In this document: positions 25,342 to 33,612 of the stretch, in pieces | How the letters are laid out: each line of letters begins with the position of its first letter | How positions within the stretch are numbered: position 1 is the first letter of the stretch | Source of the DNA: Sulfuritalea sp. | GTDB lineage: Bacteria > Pseudomonadota > Gammaproteobacteria > Burkholderiales > Rhodocyclaceae | Length of the DNA: 54,481 nucleotides | Direction of reading: 5' to 3' | Assembly: GCA_023700805.1 (NCBI GenBank) | Contig: JAMPYF010000031.1 | Coordinates: 1 to 54,481, forward strand | Made by a program: the position numbers and the translations under genes | The notes under the pieces: generated by a model | Told to the model about the DNA's origin: nothing | The model's input: only the letters and a program-made list of their open reading frames with translations | The model's database searches: none

Positions 25342-26304
25342 ATGTCCCTGCCCAAAGTCCTGCAAGACAATCTCGCGCTGCCGGTGATCGGCGCGCCGAT
25401 GTTCATCGTCTCCCAGCCGCCGCTGGTGCTGGCGCAATGCCTGGCCGGCATCGTCGGTTCCTTCCCGGCGCTCAACGCGCGGCCGAAGGAGAGCCTCGAC
25501 GAATGGCTGACCCTGCTGAACGCGGAACTTGCCGCGGCGCGGCGCGCCGAGCCGGCGCGGAAGATCGCGCCCTTCGCCGTGAACCAGATCGTGCATCACT
25601 CCAACGACCGCCTCGACCACGACGTCGCGCTCTGCGTCAAGCATCGCGTGCCGATGATCATCACCAGCCTGCGCGCGCCGGGCGAGGTGGTCAAGGAAGT
25701 CCATGCCTACGGCGGCCTGGTGTTCCACGACGTGATCAACGTGCGCCATGCGCAAAAGGCGCTGGAAGCCGGCGTCGACGGCCTGATCCTGGTCGCCGCC
25801 GGCGCCGGCGGGCACGCCGGCATGCTCAGCCCCTTCGCGCTGGTGTCCGAGGTGCGGCGCTTCTGGGACGGACCGATCGCGCTGTCCGGCGCTATCGCGC
25901 GCGGCGAGCAGATACTCGCCGCGCAGGCCATGGGCGCCGACCTGGCCTACATCGGCACGCGCTTCATCCCGACGCCGGAAGCCAACGCGGTCGATGGCTA
26001 CAAGCAGATGATCGTGGACAGCAGCGCGGCGGACGTCGTCTATACTCCCTACTTCACCGGCGTGCATGGCAATTACCTGCGCCCGAGCATCACGGCGCAG
26101 GGGCTCGATCCCGACAACCTGCCGCTGCGCGACAAGACCAGCATGAGCTTCGGCTCCGATCGCACCAAGGCTTGGCGCGACATCTGGGGCGTCGGCCAGG
26201 GCATTGGTTCGATCGACGAGATTCTTCCCGTAAATGAAGTGGTGGCGCGACTCGGACGCGAATACCGGGCCGCCCGAGATGCGCTGTGCGCGCTGAAGGA
26301 CTGA
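25342..26304 (+). CDS. Nitronate monooxygenase-like flavoprotein
   Basis: This 320-residue FMN TIM-barrel protein of the NMO/2-nitropropane dioxygenase family has the N-terminal PVIGAPMFIVSQP, the catalytic-type His in AAGAGGHAGM, and the phosphate-binding ALSGAIARGEQILAAQAMGA. AGGAG overlaps the MFS stop and precedes the ATG. Members oxidise nitronates or act as enoyl/quinone reductases, so the reaction here is open. Because it lies between a transporter and an IclR regulator, it is likely part of the same inducible unit. Confidence 0.85.
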   Translation: MSLPKVLQDNLALPVIGAPMFIVSQPPLVLAQCLAGIVGSFPALNARPKESLDEWLTLLNAELAAARRAEPARKIAPFAVNQIVHHSNDRLDHDVALCVKHRVPMIITSLRAPGEVVKEVHAYGGLVFHDVINVRHAQKALEAGVDGLILVAAGAGGHAGMLSPFALVSEVRRFWDGPIALSGAIARGEQILAAQAMGADLAYIGTRFIPTPEANAVDGYKQMIVDSSAADVVYTPYFTGVHGNYLRPSITAQGLDPDNLPLRDKTSMSFGSDRTKAWRDIWGVGQGIGSIDEILPVNEVVARLGREYRAARDALCALKD

Positions 26305-26305
26305 C

Positions 26306-27133
26306 ATGAGCAAACAGAACAAAACGGCTGCCGTTCCCGCCGCAATCGTGGACAAGGCGTCCGGCAAGGAGGACCGCCATTTCGTCACCGCCCTGGCGCG
26401 CGGGCTGTCGGTGCTTTCCTGCTTCAGTTCGGGCGAGAAGATGCTGGGCAACCTGGACATCGCCAAGCGCTGCAAGCTGCCCAAATCCACCGTCTCGCGC
26501 CTGACCTACACGCTGACCAAGCTCGGCTACCTGGTCTTCGTCGAGGAGACCGGCAAGTATCGGCTGGGCACCTCGACGCTGGCGCTGGGCAGCGCGATGC
26601 TGGCGCGGCTGGACGTGCGCGACCTGTCGCGGCCGCTGATGCAGGAACTCGCCGACTTCTCCAAGGCCATGGTCTCGCTCGGCAGCCGCGACCGCCTGTC
26701 GATGATCTATGTCGGCAATGCGCGCAGCTCGGCGGCGCTGACGCTCTCGCTCGACGTCGGTTCGCGCATCCCGATCGCCACCACGGCGATGGGCCGCGCC
26801 TACCTGGCGATGATTCCCGAGCGCGAACGCGAGGACATCATGGAACGCGTCAAGGAGCTCGACGAGGTGGCCTGGCCGGCGATCCGCGACGGCATCGAAC
26901 GCGCGCTGCAGGAATACCGCGAGACCGGCTGCGTCAGTTCCTTCGGCGAATGGCAGTCCGATGTCAATGCCATCGCCGTGCCGCTGCGCCCCGGCGGCGG
27001 ACTGCCGCCGATGGCGATCAATTGCGGCGGGCCGGCGTTTACGCTGTCGAAGGAGTTCCTGCTCGGCGAAGTGCGCCCGCGCCTGCTGATACTGGTCAGG
27101 CAGCTGGAAGCGTCGCTGGGCTTGCGCGGCTAG
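26306..27133 (+). CDS. IclR-family transcriptional regulator
   Basis: The 275-residue protein has an N-terminal winged helix (about 25-85: ALARGLSVLSCFSSGEKMLG, then IAKRCKLPKSTVSRLTYTL) and the IclR effector domain with the conserved TAMGRAYLA and NAIAVPLRPG regions. Such proteins bind pathway intermediates and act as repressors or activators of nearby catabolic operons. Start ATG is one base after the previous stop. Candidate operators are the GGAAC sites in the 23.5-23.8 kb divergent region. The effector is unknown. Confidence 0.93.
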   Translation: MSKQNKTAAVPAAIVDKASGKEDRHFVTALARGLSVLSCFSSGEKMLGNLDIAKRCKLPKSTVSRLTYTLTKLGYLVFVEETGKYRLGTSTLALGSAMLARLDVRDLSRPLMQELADFSKAMVSLGSRDRLSMIYVGNARSSAALTLSLDVGSRIPIATTAMGRAYLAMIPEREREDIMERVKELDEVAWPAIRDGIERALQEYRETGCVSSFGEWQSDVNAIAVPLRPGGGLPPMAINCGGPAFTLSKEFLLGEVRPRLLILVRQLEASLGLRG

Positions 27134-27146
27134 TTGCCGGCCCGGT

Positions 27147-27953
27147 TCAGTAGTTCGGCGCCGGCGGCGGCGAAGACAGGCTGAGCGCGGAATTGACGAA
27201 GTGGAACAGTATCGTCGGCGGTTTCCACCCCGATGCCGGGCGCAATACCTTTCTCACCGAGTCGTTGACCTGGACTTCCACGCGATAGCTGTCGGGAAAG
27301 GTCCGGTCCCAGCGCGGCAGAATTTTCTTGATGTACTCGAACTCATGGTCCTCGCGGATGATGATGCCCATGGTTTCGAGCAGGCTCAGCTTGGGCCAGT
27401 GCTCGCCACCGGGGCGGCCATAGGTGACGATATCCATGAACCGAGTGAAGTCGCGATAATAGGCGTCGGTGGGCTCGATCAGCTTGCCGTTCGAGTAGAT
27501 GGCATCCATGAAGTAAGTGATCGTGCGGTTCTGCGGCGGCCGCTTCGACCACTGCAGGATGATGTCGTGCAGTGCGGCCGACATGCACAGTTCGAGGTGT
27601 CCGCCGACGATGTACAGATGCGCGGGAGCGACGTCGAAGCTGATTTCTCCGCCGGCGGAAAATACCCAGTAGTCGGGATGGCAGTCGGCCATGAAGTAAT
27701 ACTCGTCCGGCGTCTCGTCCTGCAGGTAGATGACCGGAATCTTCCTGCCCTTGGCGAATTTGACCGCCTCGTCGACGCCGCGCTTGGTCGAAAACCTGGC
27801 GTCGTAAGTCGCTGACTGATGAACCACGATCATCACCGCATCGCCGTTCAGCTTGACCTGCTCCGGCTTGGTCAGCTCGTGCTGGCGGCAGGCCGACCAG
27901 GTCAGCGACGCATACGCCGCGAGCAGGAAAAACAGTAGTTGCTGCATGGGCAT
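27147..27953 (-). CDS. Exported protein with possible isochorismatase-like fold
   Basis: The start MPMQQLLFFLLAAYASLTW is a signal peptide; ATG 27953 or 27947 are both possible, giving about 268 or 266 residues. The mature part alternates predicted strands and helices: DAVMIVVHQ, KIPVIYLQD, then LYIVGGHLELCMSAALHDI. The last resembles the strand-loop-helix of isochorismatase-family cysteine hydrolases that carries the nucleophile Cys. The other triad residues are not clear. A true isochorismatase-family gene is divergently encoded 125 bases away. I do not recognise a named family, so function is unknown. Confidence 0.7.
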   Translation of the reverse strand: MPMQQLLFFLLAAYASLTWSACRQHELTKPEQVKLNGDAVMIVVHQSATYDARFSTKRGVDEAVKFAKGRKIPVIYLQDETPDEYYFMADCHPDYWVFSAGGEISFDVAPAHLYIVGGHLELCMSAALHDIILQWSKRPPQNRTITYFMDAIYSNGKLIEPTDAYYRDFTRFMDIVTYGRPGGEHWPKLSLLETMGIIIREDHEFEYIKKILPRWDRTFPDSYRVEVQVNDSVRKVLRPASGWKPPTILFHFVNSALSLSSPPPAPNY

Positions 27954-28078
27954 GAGAACCGGAGCCGGCGATCCGGGGCCGCGCCGGCCCTTCAACGTAA
28001 AATGCGAGAAGGGAATTCTATACGCTGTCGGACAGATGTTCCGCGCAGGCCAATCCAGACATAGAGCGGAGGTTTTCA

Positions 28079-28627
28079 ATGAGTACGGCACTGCTGATTA
28101 TCGACATACAGAACGATTACTTTCCGGGCGGCGCCATGGAACTGGCGGGCAGCATCGAAGCCGGCGCCCGGGCCGCGAAGCTGCTCGAAGCATTCCGTGG
28201 CAAGGGCTTGCCGGTGATTCATGTCCAGCATATTTCGACGCGCCCCGGCGCCAGCTTCTTCGTGCCCGGAACCCGCGGCGTTGAAATTCATCCATCGGTG
28301 TCGCCGCAGACGGGCGAAACCATCATTCAGAAAAACTTCCCCAACAGCTTCCGCGGTACGCCTTTGCTGCAGCATCTGCGCGACAAGGACATCACCCGTC
28401 TGGTCGTTGCCGGCATGATGACCCAGATGTGCGTCGATTCCACCGTGCGCGCCGCGGCCGACCTCGGCTTCGAATGCCTGCTGGCGCACGACGCCTGCGC
28501 GACCCGGGACTTGTCCTTCGGCGGCGTGGCGGTTCCCGCCGCGAGCGTGCACGCCGCCTTCCTCGCGGCGCTCAACGGGTTGTTCGCCAAAGTGCAGTCC
28601 GCCGATGAGCTGCGCGGCGGACTCTAG
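28079..28627 (+). CDS. Isochorismatase-family cysteine hydrolase
   Basis: This 182-residue cytosolic hydrolase has the full triad in its usual setting: D9 (LLIIDIQNDYF), K85 (IIQKNFPNSF) and C118 (MMTQMCVDST). GGAGG lies 6 bases upstream of the ATG. Members include nicotinamidases, ureidoacrylate and N-carbamoyl hydrolases; the sequence does not discriminate. It stands alone between a divergent exported-protein gene and pssA. Confidence 0.92.
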   Translation: MSTALLIIDIQNDYFPGGAMELAGSIEAGARAAKLLEAFRGKGLPVIHVQHISTRPGASFFVPGTRGVEIHPSVSPQTGETIIQKNFPNSFRGTPLLQHLRDKDITRLVVAGMMTQMCVDSTVRAAADLGFECLLAHDACATRDLSFGGVAVPAASVHAAFLAALNGLFAKVQSADELRGGL

Positions 28628-28648
28628 CTGTCTGCCCGGAGCCGCCAT

Positions 28649-28671
28649 CGCCACCACCCGCTGCGGTGGCG
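28649..28671. other. Hairpin upstream of pssA
   Basis: CGCCACC and GGTGGCG form a 7-bp stem with a 9-base loop, ending 13 bases before the pssA start. No T-tract follows. It could be the terminator remnant of the isochorismatase gene or a translation-affecting leader structure. Confidence 0.3.
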
Positions 28672-28684
28672 TATCCTGTCCGCC

Positions 28685-29308
28685 ATGACACTACCCAAAA
28701 TGAACAAGCCCTTCTCGATGATCCGCGAGTTCCACCTGGCCGACTGGTTCACGCTGGGCAATGCGGTCTGCGGCATGGGGGCATTGTTCTCGGTGATGAC
28801 CTACCTGCAGACGGGCGAGGTCATGCATGTCTACTTCGCCTGCGGCATGGTGTTGGCGGCTTTCATCTTCGATGTCCTCGATGGAAGGATTGCGCGCTGG
28901 CGACAGCAGACGTCCGCCATGGGGCGCGAGCTCGACTCGCTGGCCGACGTGATCTCCTTCGGCGTGGCGCCGGCGGCGATCGCTTACGGTTGCGGCATGC
29001 AGGGCCTGTACGACCGGATCGTGCTGGTCTATTTCGTCGCCTGCGGCGTATCTCGCCTGGCGCGCTACAACATCACGGCCGAGTCGCTGTCGGTCGGCGG
29101 CAAGGTGAAGTATTTCGAGGGCACGCCGATCCCGACCTCGCTGCTGCTGGTTGCGCTGTTGTTCGTCGCGGCCTTGCAGGGTGCATTGCGCGAGTCGCTC
29201 TGGTTCGGCGTGGTCGAAATCGCCGGCTTCATGTTCCATCCGCTGGTCCTGGTGTTCGCGGTTTCCGGCTCGCTGATGGTCAGTCGCATACGCATTCCGA
29301 AGTTCTGA
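28685..29308 (+). CDS. pssA: CDP-diacylglycerol--serine O-phosphatidyltransferase
   Basis: It makes phosphatidylserine from CDP-diacylglycerol and serine, the first step to phosphatidylethanolamine. The CDP-alcohol phosphatidyltransferase signature is perfect: D63-xx-D66-G67-xx-A70-R71-x8-G80-xxx-D84-xxx-D88. Around it are six to eight hydrophobic segments, so it is an inner-membrane protein of 207 residues, shorter than the ~250 typical of Gram-positive forms but normal for type II PssA. No psd gene is adjacent, unlike the common psd-pssA pair. The related PgsA has the same signature; position of hydrophobic segments and the start region favour PssA. Confidence 0.83.
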   Translation: MTLPKMNKPFSMIREFHLADWFTLGNAVCGMGALFSVMTYLQTGEVMHVYFACGMVLAAFIFDVLDGRIARWRQQTSAMGRELDSLADVISFGVAPAAIAYGCGMQGLYDRIVLVYFVACGVSRLARYNITAESLSVGGKVKYFEGTPIPTSLLLVALLFVAALQGALRESLWFGVVEIAGFMFHPLVLVFAVSGSLMVSRIRIPKF

Positions 29309-29370
29309 GTCGGCGCCATGCGCCGGATGGCGTGATATCTTCCGGGCATTTCCCCGACAGGAGAAACTAC

Positions 29371-30162
29371 ATGCATTGCATGCCCAAGCTGGTGCCGGCC
29401 TTCCTGTGTGCGGCGTTGCTGCCGACGATGGGACTGGCGCAGGTCGAAGTCAAGGAGATCGCCACGCGACCCGGAGTCACGCTTCGCTTCGTCTATGCCA
29501 GGGCGGAAAATCCCGTCGCCAGCGCGGTGCTGTTCCAGGGCGGTGCCGGCAACATCGGCATCTTTCCCAATGGCTCCATGCGCAACGAGAACTTCCTTTC
29601 AGGCGGTGCGCAGCGCTTCGTCCGCAATGGCATCAGCGTGGTGATCCCGGACGTGCCCTCGGATCGGCGCAGCCTCGACGAGTTCCGCGATGGCGCCGAG
29701 CATGCGCAGGACAATGCGGCGCTGATCGAATTCCTCAGGCAGCAGGCAAAGGTTCCGGTGTGGGCGGTCGGTACCAGCAATGGTTCGCTGTCGGCGGCGG
29801 CGGCCTCGACCCATCTGAAAGACAAAGGTCCGGACGGTCTGGTGCTGACCTCGTCGGTCACCAAAGCGCCGATTGCGGCATTGCATCTGGTCAGCCTGGC
29901 GCCGCTGCGTGAAATCAAGGTGCCGGTGCTGGTGGTGCATCACAAGCAGGACGGTTGCCGGTTTACGCCCTGGGACGCCATGCCGGAACTGGTCGCCGCA
30001 TTCAAGGCGGCGAAGAAGGTCGAGCTGATGCCGGTCGAAGGCGGCAGGGAGGGCGGCAATCCCTGCCACAGCGGCTACCATCAGTTCCTCGGCATCGAAG
30101 CAGCCGTGACCGACGACATCGCGGCCTGGATCAAACGTTACCAGGCCCAGGCCGCGCGCTGA
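29371..30162 (+). CDS. Exported alpha/beta-hydrolase-like protein
   Basis: The 263-residue product has a signal peptide (PKLVPAFLCAALLPTMGLAQ) and a hydrolase-like core: AVLFQGGAGNIGIFPNG as oxyanion loop, VWAVGTSNGSLSAAAAS with a GTSNGS nucleophile elbow, and a late CHSGYHQF that could supply the His. It should act in the periplasm. ATG 29371 is preceded by AGGAG. The elbow G-x-S-x-G is slightly altered (GTSNGS), but the Ser is in place. Substrate unknown; homologues are usually annotated only as alpha/beta hydrolases. Confidence 0.82.
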   Translation: MHCMPKLVPAFLCAALLPTMGLAQVEVKEIATRPGVTLRFVYARAENPVASAVLFQGGAGNIGIFPNGSMRNENFLSGGAQRFVRNGISVVIPDVPSDRRSLDEFRDGAEHAQDNAALIEFLRQQAKVPVWAVGTSNGSLSAAAASTHLKDKGPDGLVLTSSVTKAPIAALHLVSLAPLREIKVPVLVVHHKQDGCRFTPWDAMPELVAAFKAAKKVELMPVEGGREGGNPCHSGYHQFLGIEAAVTDDIAAWIKRYQAQAAR

Positions 30163-30187
30163 GCCGACCTGCCGCCCGGAGTCCGCC

Positions 30188-30664
30188 ATGCCGCACGACA
30201 GATCGCACCGCTACGCCACCCGCACCGAATGGACCGGCAACCTGGGTCAGGGTACCGCCAGCTACCGCGCCTATTCGCGCGAGCACGTGATTTCGGCGCC
30301 GGGCAAGCCGGACTTGCCCGGCTCCTCCGATGCGGCCTTCCGCGGCGACGCGTCGCGCTGGAATCCCGAGGATCTGCTGCTCGCCTCGCTGTCGTCCTGC
30401 CACATGCTCTGGTATCTGCACCTCTGCGCCGAGGCGAAGATCGTGGTGCTGGCCTATCGCGACGATGCGCAGGGAACGATGGTCGAGGACGCCGGCGGCG
30501 GGCGCTTTACCGAAGCGGTATTACGGCCGGTGGCGACGCTGGCGGCGGGTGCCGACGCGGCGCGGGCGACGGCGCTGCACGAAGCGGCGCACCGCCAGTG
30601 CTTCATCGCCAATTCGGTGAATTTTCCGGTGCGCGTCGAGCAGACCGTGCTGGTCGCGGACTGA
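30188..30664 (+). CDS. OsmC-family peroxiredoxin-like protein
   Basis: This 158-residue OsmC/Ohr-like protein has the two redox cysteines in family context: SLSSCHMLWYLHLCAEA and HRQCFIANSV. Such proteins reduce organic hydroperoxides with thiol help. The spacing fits the OsmC-like subgroup rather than Ohr. GGAG lies before the ATG. It follows the exported hydrolase by 25 bases and precedes a DUF2784 gene, possibly one transcript. Confidence 0.9.
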   Translation: MPHDRSHRYATRTEWTGNLGQGTASYRAYSREHVISAPGKPDLPGSSDAAFRGDASRWNPEDLLLASLSSCHMLWYLHLCAEAKIVVLAYRDDAQGTMVEDAGGGRFTEAVLRPVATLAAGADAARATALHEAAHRQCFIANSVNFPVRVEQTVLVAD

Positions 30665-30706
30665 GCAGCCGGGGCGGGTCGCCTCGAAGCCGGAGCCTGC
30701 CTGCGC

Positions 30707-31102
30707 GTGAGCGAACGCATCGCGGCCGACCTCATTGTCGTCCTGCATCTGGCCTTCATTCTATTCGTCGGCCTCGGCGCCCTGCTGTCGCTGCGCTGGA
30801 AAGCGGCCGCCTGGCTGCACCTGCCCGCGCTCGCCTGGGGCGTGACCATCGAGTTCACCCACGGCGTCTGTCCGCTGACGCCGCTCGAGCAGCGGCTGCG
30901 GCTGGCGGCGGGGGAGGCGGGCTACCCGGGCAGCTTCATCGGGCACTACCTGCTGCCGCTGATCTATCCGGCCGGGCTGGATGAGCGGTTCCAGTACGCG
31001 CTCGGCATTGTGCTGATCATCTTCAACCTGGCCGTGTACGCCTGGGTGCTGTTGCGTCGTTCGGCAGGCGGACCCGGCAGGCCGCGGCGCCGGCGGTTTT
31101 GA
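30707..31102 (+). CDS. DUF2784 family membrane protein
   Basis: This 131-residue protein has about four transmembrane segments. It begins with ADLIVVLHLAFILFVGLGAL and contains EFTHGVCPLTPLEQRLR with the conserved Cys-Pro-Leu-Thr stretch of DUF2784, then GSFIGHYLLPLIYP. The start is GTG at 30707. Its function is unknown in any organism I recall. The basic tail (GRPRRRRF) likely stays in the cytoplasm. Confidence 0.88.
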   Translation: MSERIAADLIVVLHLAFILFVGLGALLSLRWKAAAWLHLPALAWGVTIEFTHGVCPLTPLEQRLRLAAGEAGYPGSFIGHYLLPLIYPAGLDERFQYALGIVLIIFNLAVYAWVLLRRSAGGPGRPRRRRF

Positions 31103-31233
31103 CCATCCGGCGATGGCGTAGTAGGCTTGCCTGCGGTCGCCCGCCTGTGGTTCGGGGGCTGGGGGACGGGGCCTACAATAAAATCAGCGGACGGCGCCAG
31201 GCGAGGCGCCAGTCGGGCAAGAGGAGATATAAA

Positions 31234-31872
31234 TTGCATATCATCGAGTGGACCAGCGACTTTGCGCTCGGCATCGACGAGATCGACGAACAGCATCGTG
31301 CGCTGGTCGGCATGATCAATGCGCTCGATTCGAGCACGCACGAGAAATACAGTCCGGAAAAAATGCGCAAGTTGCTGGCCGACCTCAGCGCCTACGTGCG
31401 GGACCACTTCGGTTTCGAGGAGCGCCTGATGGCCGGCGGTGGCTGCACCCAGGAGTTCGTCACGCGGCATTGCGGCGAGCACGCCTACTTCCGCAGCGTG
31501 CTGCGGGATCTGACCGCGGACTTCGAGAGCGGGAGGCGCAGCATCACCGTCCCCCTGATCGAATACCTGGTGCATTGGCTGCTGCACCACATCGCCGTGG
31601 TCGACCGGGCGATGGCGCACCAGCTCAATGCCACCGAGCCCGAGCTCGGTGCCCGCGTGGCGGCGGCACTGATGCAGGAAGTCACCGACGACCTGACCGA
31701 ATCGGAACGGCATCTGCTCGCCGAGCTGCGCCGCGCCAATGACCAGATCGAACTGCAGGTGCAGGAACGCACGCGGGCCTTGAGCGAGAAGAATCGCCAG
31801 TTGGAAGCCGAGCTGCGCGAACTGAAGGCGCAGGTCGAGCGGCTCAGCGCGCAGCGGGTCGCGGGCAGCTAG
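31234..31872 (+). CDS. Bacteriohemerythrin with C-terminal coiled coil
   Basis: The non-heme di-iron ligands are all visible: H21, H58, E62, H79, H83, H119 and D124 (DEQH, HFGFEERL, RHCGEH, HHIAVVD). This predicts reversible O2 binding. I chose TTG 31234 because GAGGAG lies at 31221-31226; the longer frame from 31099 lacks a site and adds an unrelated basic leader. Residues 150-212 form a charged coiled coil (for example QERTRALSEKNRQLEAEL), suggesting dimerisation or coupling to a partner. The last 4 bases overlap the convergent epoxide hydrolase gene. Confidence 0.88.
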   Translation: MHIIEWTSDFALGIDEIDEQHRALVGMINALDSSTHEKYSPEKMRKLLADLSAYVRDHFGFEERLMAGGGCTQEFVTRHCGEHAYFRSVLRDLTADFESGRRSITVPLIEYLVHWLLHHIAVVDRAMAHQLNATEPELGARVAAALMQEVTDDLTESERHLLAELRRANDQIELQVQERTRALSEKNRQLEAELRELKAQVERLSAQRVAGS

Positions 31873-32789
31873 GCCTTTTTCGCCGGGGCTGGATTGCCTT
31901 CCTGAAGAAACTCGCGGATGGCCGCGCTGACCTGCTGCGGCTTTTCGTGGATGACCCAGTGGCTGCCGGCGGGGATGCGCCGGATGCGCAGGTCGGGTAC
32001 GACTTCTTCGAGGCCTTCGAGCAGCACGGTGCCCAGCGCGGTATCGGCCTCGCCCCAGATCACCAGCGTCGGCACGCGCACCGTGAGCGCCGCCGGATCG
32101 AGTTTGAGCGCGGCCGCACCGGGATCTTCCGGCGTCGGCGGATAAAGCGGCGAGGCGCGGTAGAGATTCAGCGCGCAAGTCAGCGCGCCCGGCTGCGACC
32201 AGGCTTCGCGGTAGATCGGGATCTCCTCGTCGGTCAGCGCGCAGCGGCCGTCGGCGGTGCGGCTGAACATCTTCAGCAGGCGCTCGTAGTTGTTGGCTTG
32301 CAGCACGCGCTCGGCCTTGGCGTGGCGTAGCAGCAGCATGTACTGGCTGGCTTCCTGCTGCGCCGGGTCGCTGGTCAGGGCGCGGGCGAAGGGTACGGTG
32401 TGCGGCGCGTTGATGATGACCAGTTTCTTGACGTACTGCGGGTAGGTGGCGGCGAAGGTCCAGGCGATCGCGCCGCCCCAGTCGTGGGCGACCAGGATGC
32501 AGGACTGGTCGTCCTTGCCGGCCTGCAGGTGCTCGATCAGCTGCATCAGGTCTTCCAGCAGCGGCTTGTGGCGGTAGGCGGCGACGCCCTCGGGTTTGTC
32601 GGAGAGATTGTGGCCGCGCAGGTCGAAGGCCACGGCGCGGTGGTCCGTGCCGAATTCCTCAAGCTGGCTCTTCCAGCAGTACCAGAACTCGGGAAAGCCG
32701 TGGATGAAGACCATCAGCGGCGCGTCGACCGCACCTGTCGCGACGCAGTGCAGGCGGATGCCATTGACCGGGGCGTAGAAGTGTTCCAT
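31869..32789 (-). CDS. Epoxide hydrolase-like alpha/beta hydrolase
   Basis: This 306-residue protein has the epoxide hydrolase marks: HGFPEFWYCWK (30-40, HGxP oxyanion motif), nucleophile D103 in VAHDWGG rather than Ser, cap-domain tyrosines, and a late His in GSHWVIHE. Haloalkane dehalogenases share the Asp but usually not HGFPE. Its ATG overlaps the isomerase stop by one base (TGATG), so it is the last gene of the leftward cluster. It could open an epoxide of a cyclic intermediate, a hypothesis from context. Confidence 0.85.
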   Translation of the reverse strand: MEHFYAPVNGIRLHCVATGAVDAPLMVFIHGFPEFWYCWKSQLEEFGTDHRAVAFDLRGHNLSDKPEGVAAYRHKPLLEDLMQLIEHLQAGKDDQSCILVAHDWGGAIAWTFAATYPQYVKKLVIINAPHTVPFARALTSDPAQQEASQYMLLLRHAKAERVLQANNYERLLKMFSRTADGRCALTDEEIPIYREAWSQPGALTCALNLYRASPLYPPTPEDPGAAALKLDPAALTVRVPTLVIWGEADTALGTVLLEGLEEVVPDLRIRRIPAGSHWVIHEKPQQVSAAIREFLQEGNPAPAKKA

Positions 32790-33601
32790 CAGTCTCTGAA
32801 CACCGGATCGCGCTTCTGCATGGCGGCCGCGCCGGCTTCGAACAAGTCCTTCGACAACAGCATCGCGGCATTCCAGGTGGCGATGTAGTTGAGGCCGTCG
32901 GCCACGCTATGGTCGCGGCCGTAGGTGATCATTTCCTTGCAGCCGCGGATGGCCAGCGGCGATTTGGCGGCGATGGTCCGTGCGATTTCCATGACGCCGG
33001 CTTCGAGTGCCTCGGGGGTTTCGAAGCAGCGGTTGACCAGGTGGATCTTTTGCGCCTCGATGCCGTCCACGCGGCGTCCGGTGTAGGCCAGTTCGCGCGC
33101 CATGCCTTCGCCGATCAGGCGCGGCAGGCGCTGCAGGGTGCCGACGTCGGCCGTCATGCCGACGTCGATTTCCTTGACCGTGAAGTACGCGTTGGACGAG
33201 CAGTAGCGCATGTCGCAGGCCGTGACCAGGTCGATGCCGCCGCCGATGCAGGCGCCGTTAACGGCGGCCAGCACCGGCTTGCGGCAGCGCTCGATGGAGG
33301 TCAGCGTGTCCTGCAGGCGCAGGATCAGGCGGCGCAGCTTTTCGTGGCGGCGGCCGTCGTCTTCGTCCTCGATCTTGGCGCCGAGGCCCATCAAGAGCGA
33401 CAGGTCTATCCCCGAGGTGAAGTACTTGCCGCGCCCGGTGAGCACGCCGACGCGGGCCTCGGGCGTTTCATCCAGCCATTGCATGGCCTGTTCGATCTCG
33501 TACCACATCGGCTCGCTCATCGCATTGGCCTTGTCCGGCCGGTTCAGCGCGATGGTGGCCACATTGGCGTCGAGCGAGACTGCGAGGGTGCTGAATTCCA
33601 T
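32789..33601 (-). CDS. Dienoyl-CoA isomerase-type crotonase
   Basis: This 270-residue crotonase-fold protein has the three acidic residues known from rat delta3,5-delta2,4-dienoyl-CoA isomerase, with identical spacing: D124 in GGGIDL, E144 in VKEIDVG, D152 in TADVGTLQRLP. That argues for isomerisation of conjugated or skipped dienoyl-CoAs rather than simple hydration. Start ATG 33601 has AAGGAA upstream. It lies 11 bases after the CoA ligase gene. In a pathway for cyclic or unsaturated acids this would move double bonds before beta-oxidation. Confidence 0.87.
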   Translation of the reverse strand: MEFSTLAVSLDANVATIALNRPDKANAMSEPMWYEIEQAMQWLDETPEARVGVLTGRGKYFTSGIDLSLLMGLGAKIEDEDDGRRHEKLRRLILRLQDTLTSIERCRKPVLAAVNGACIGGGIDLVTACDMRYCSSNAYFTVKEIDVGMTADVGTLQRLPRLIGEGMARELAYTGRRVDGIEAQKIHLVNRCFETPEALEAGVMEIARTIAAKSPLAIRGCKEMITYGRDHSVADGLNYIATWNAAMLLSKDLFEAGAAAMQKRDPVFRD

Positions 33602-33612
33602 GGCGCTTCCTT

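Noticed and set aside
25342..26304. IpdC-type steroid ring reductase
   Set aside because: It shares the NMO-like barrel, but the N-terminal pattern differs from IpdC and no IpdA/IpdB CoA-transferase genes are nearby.
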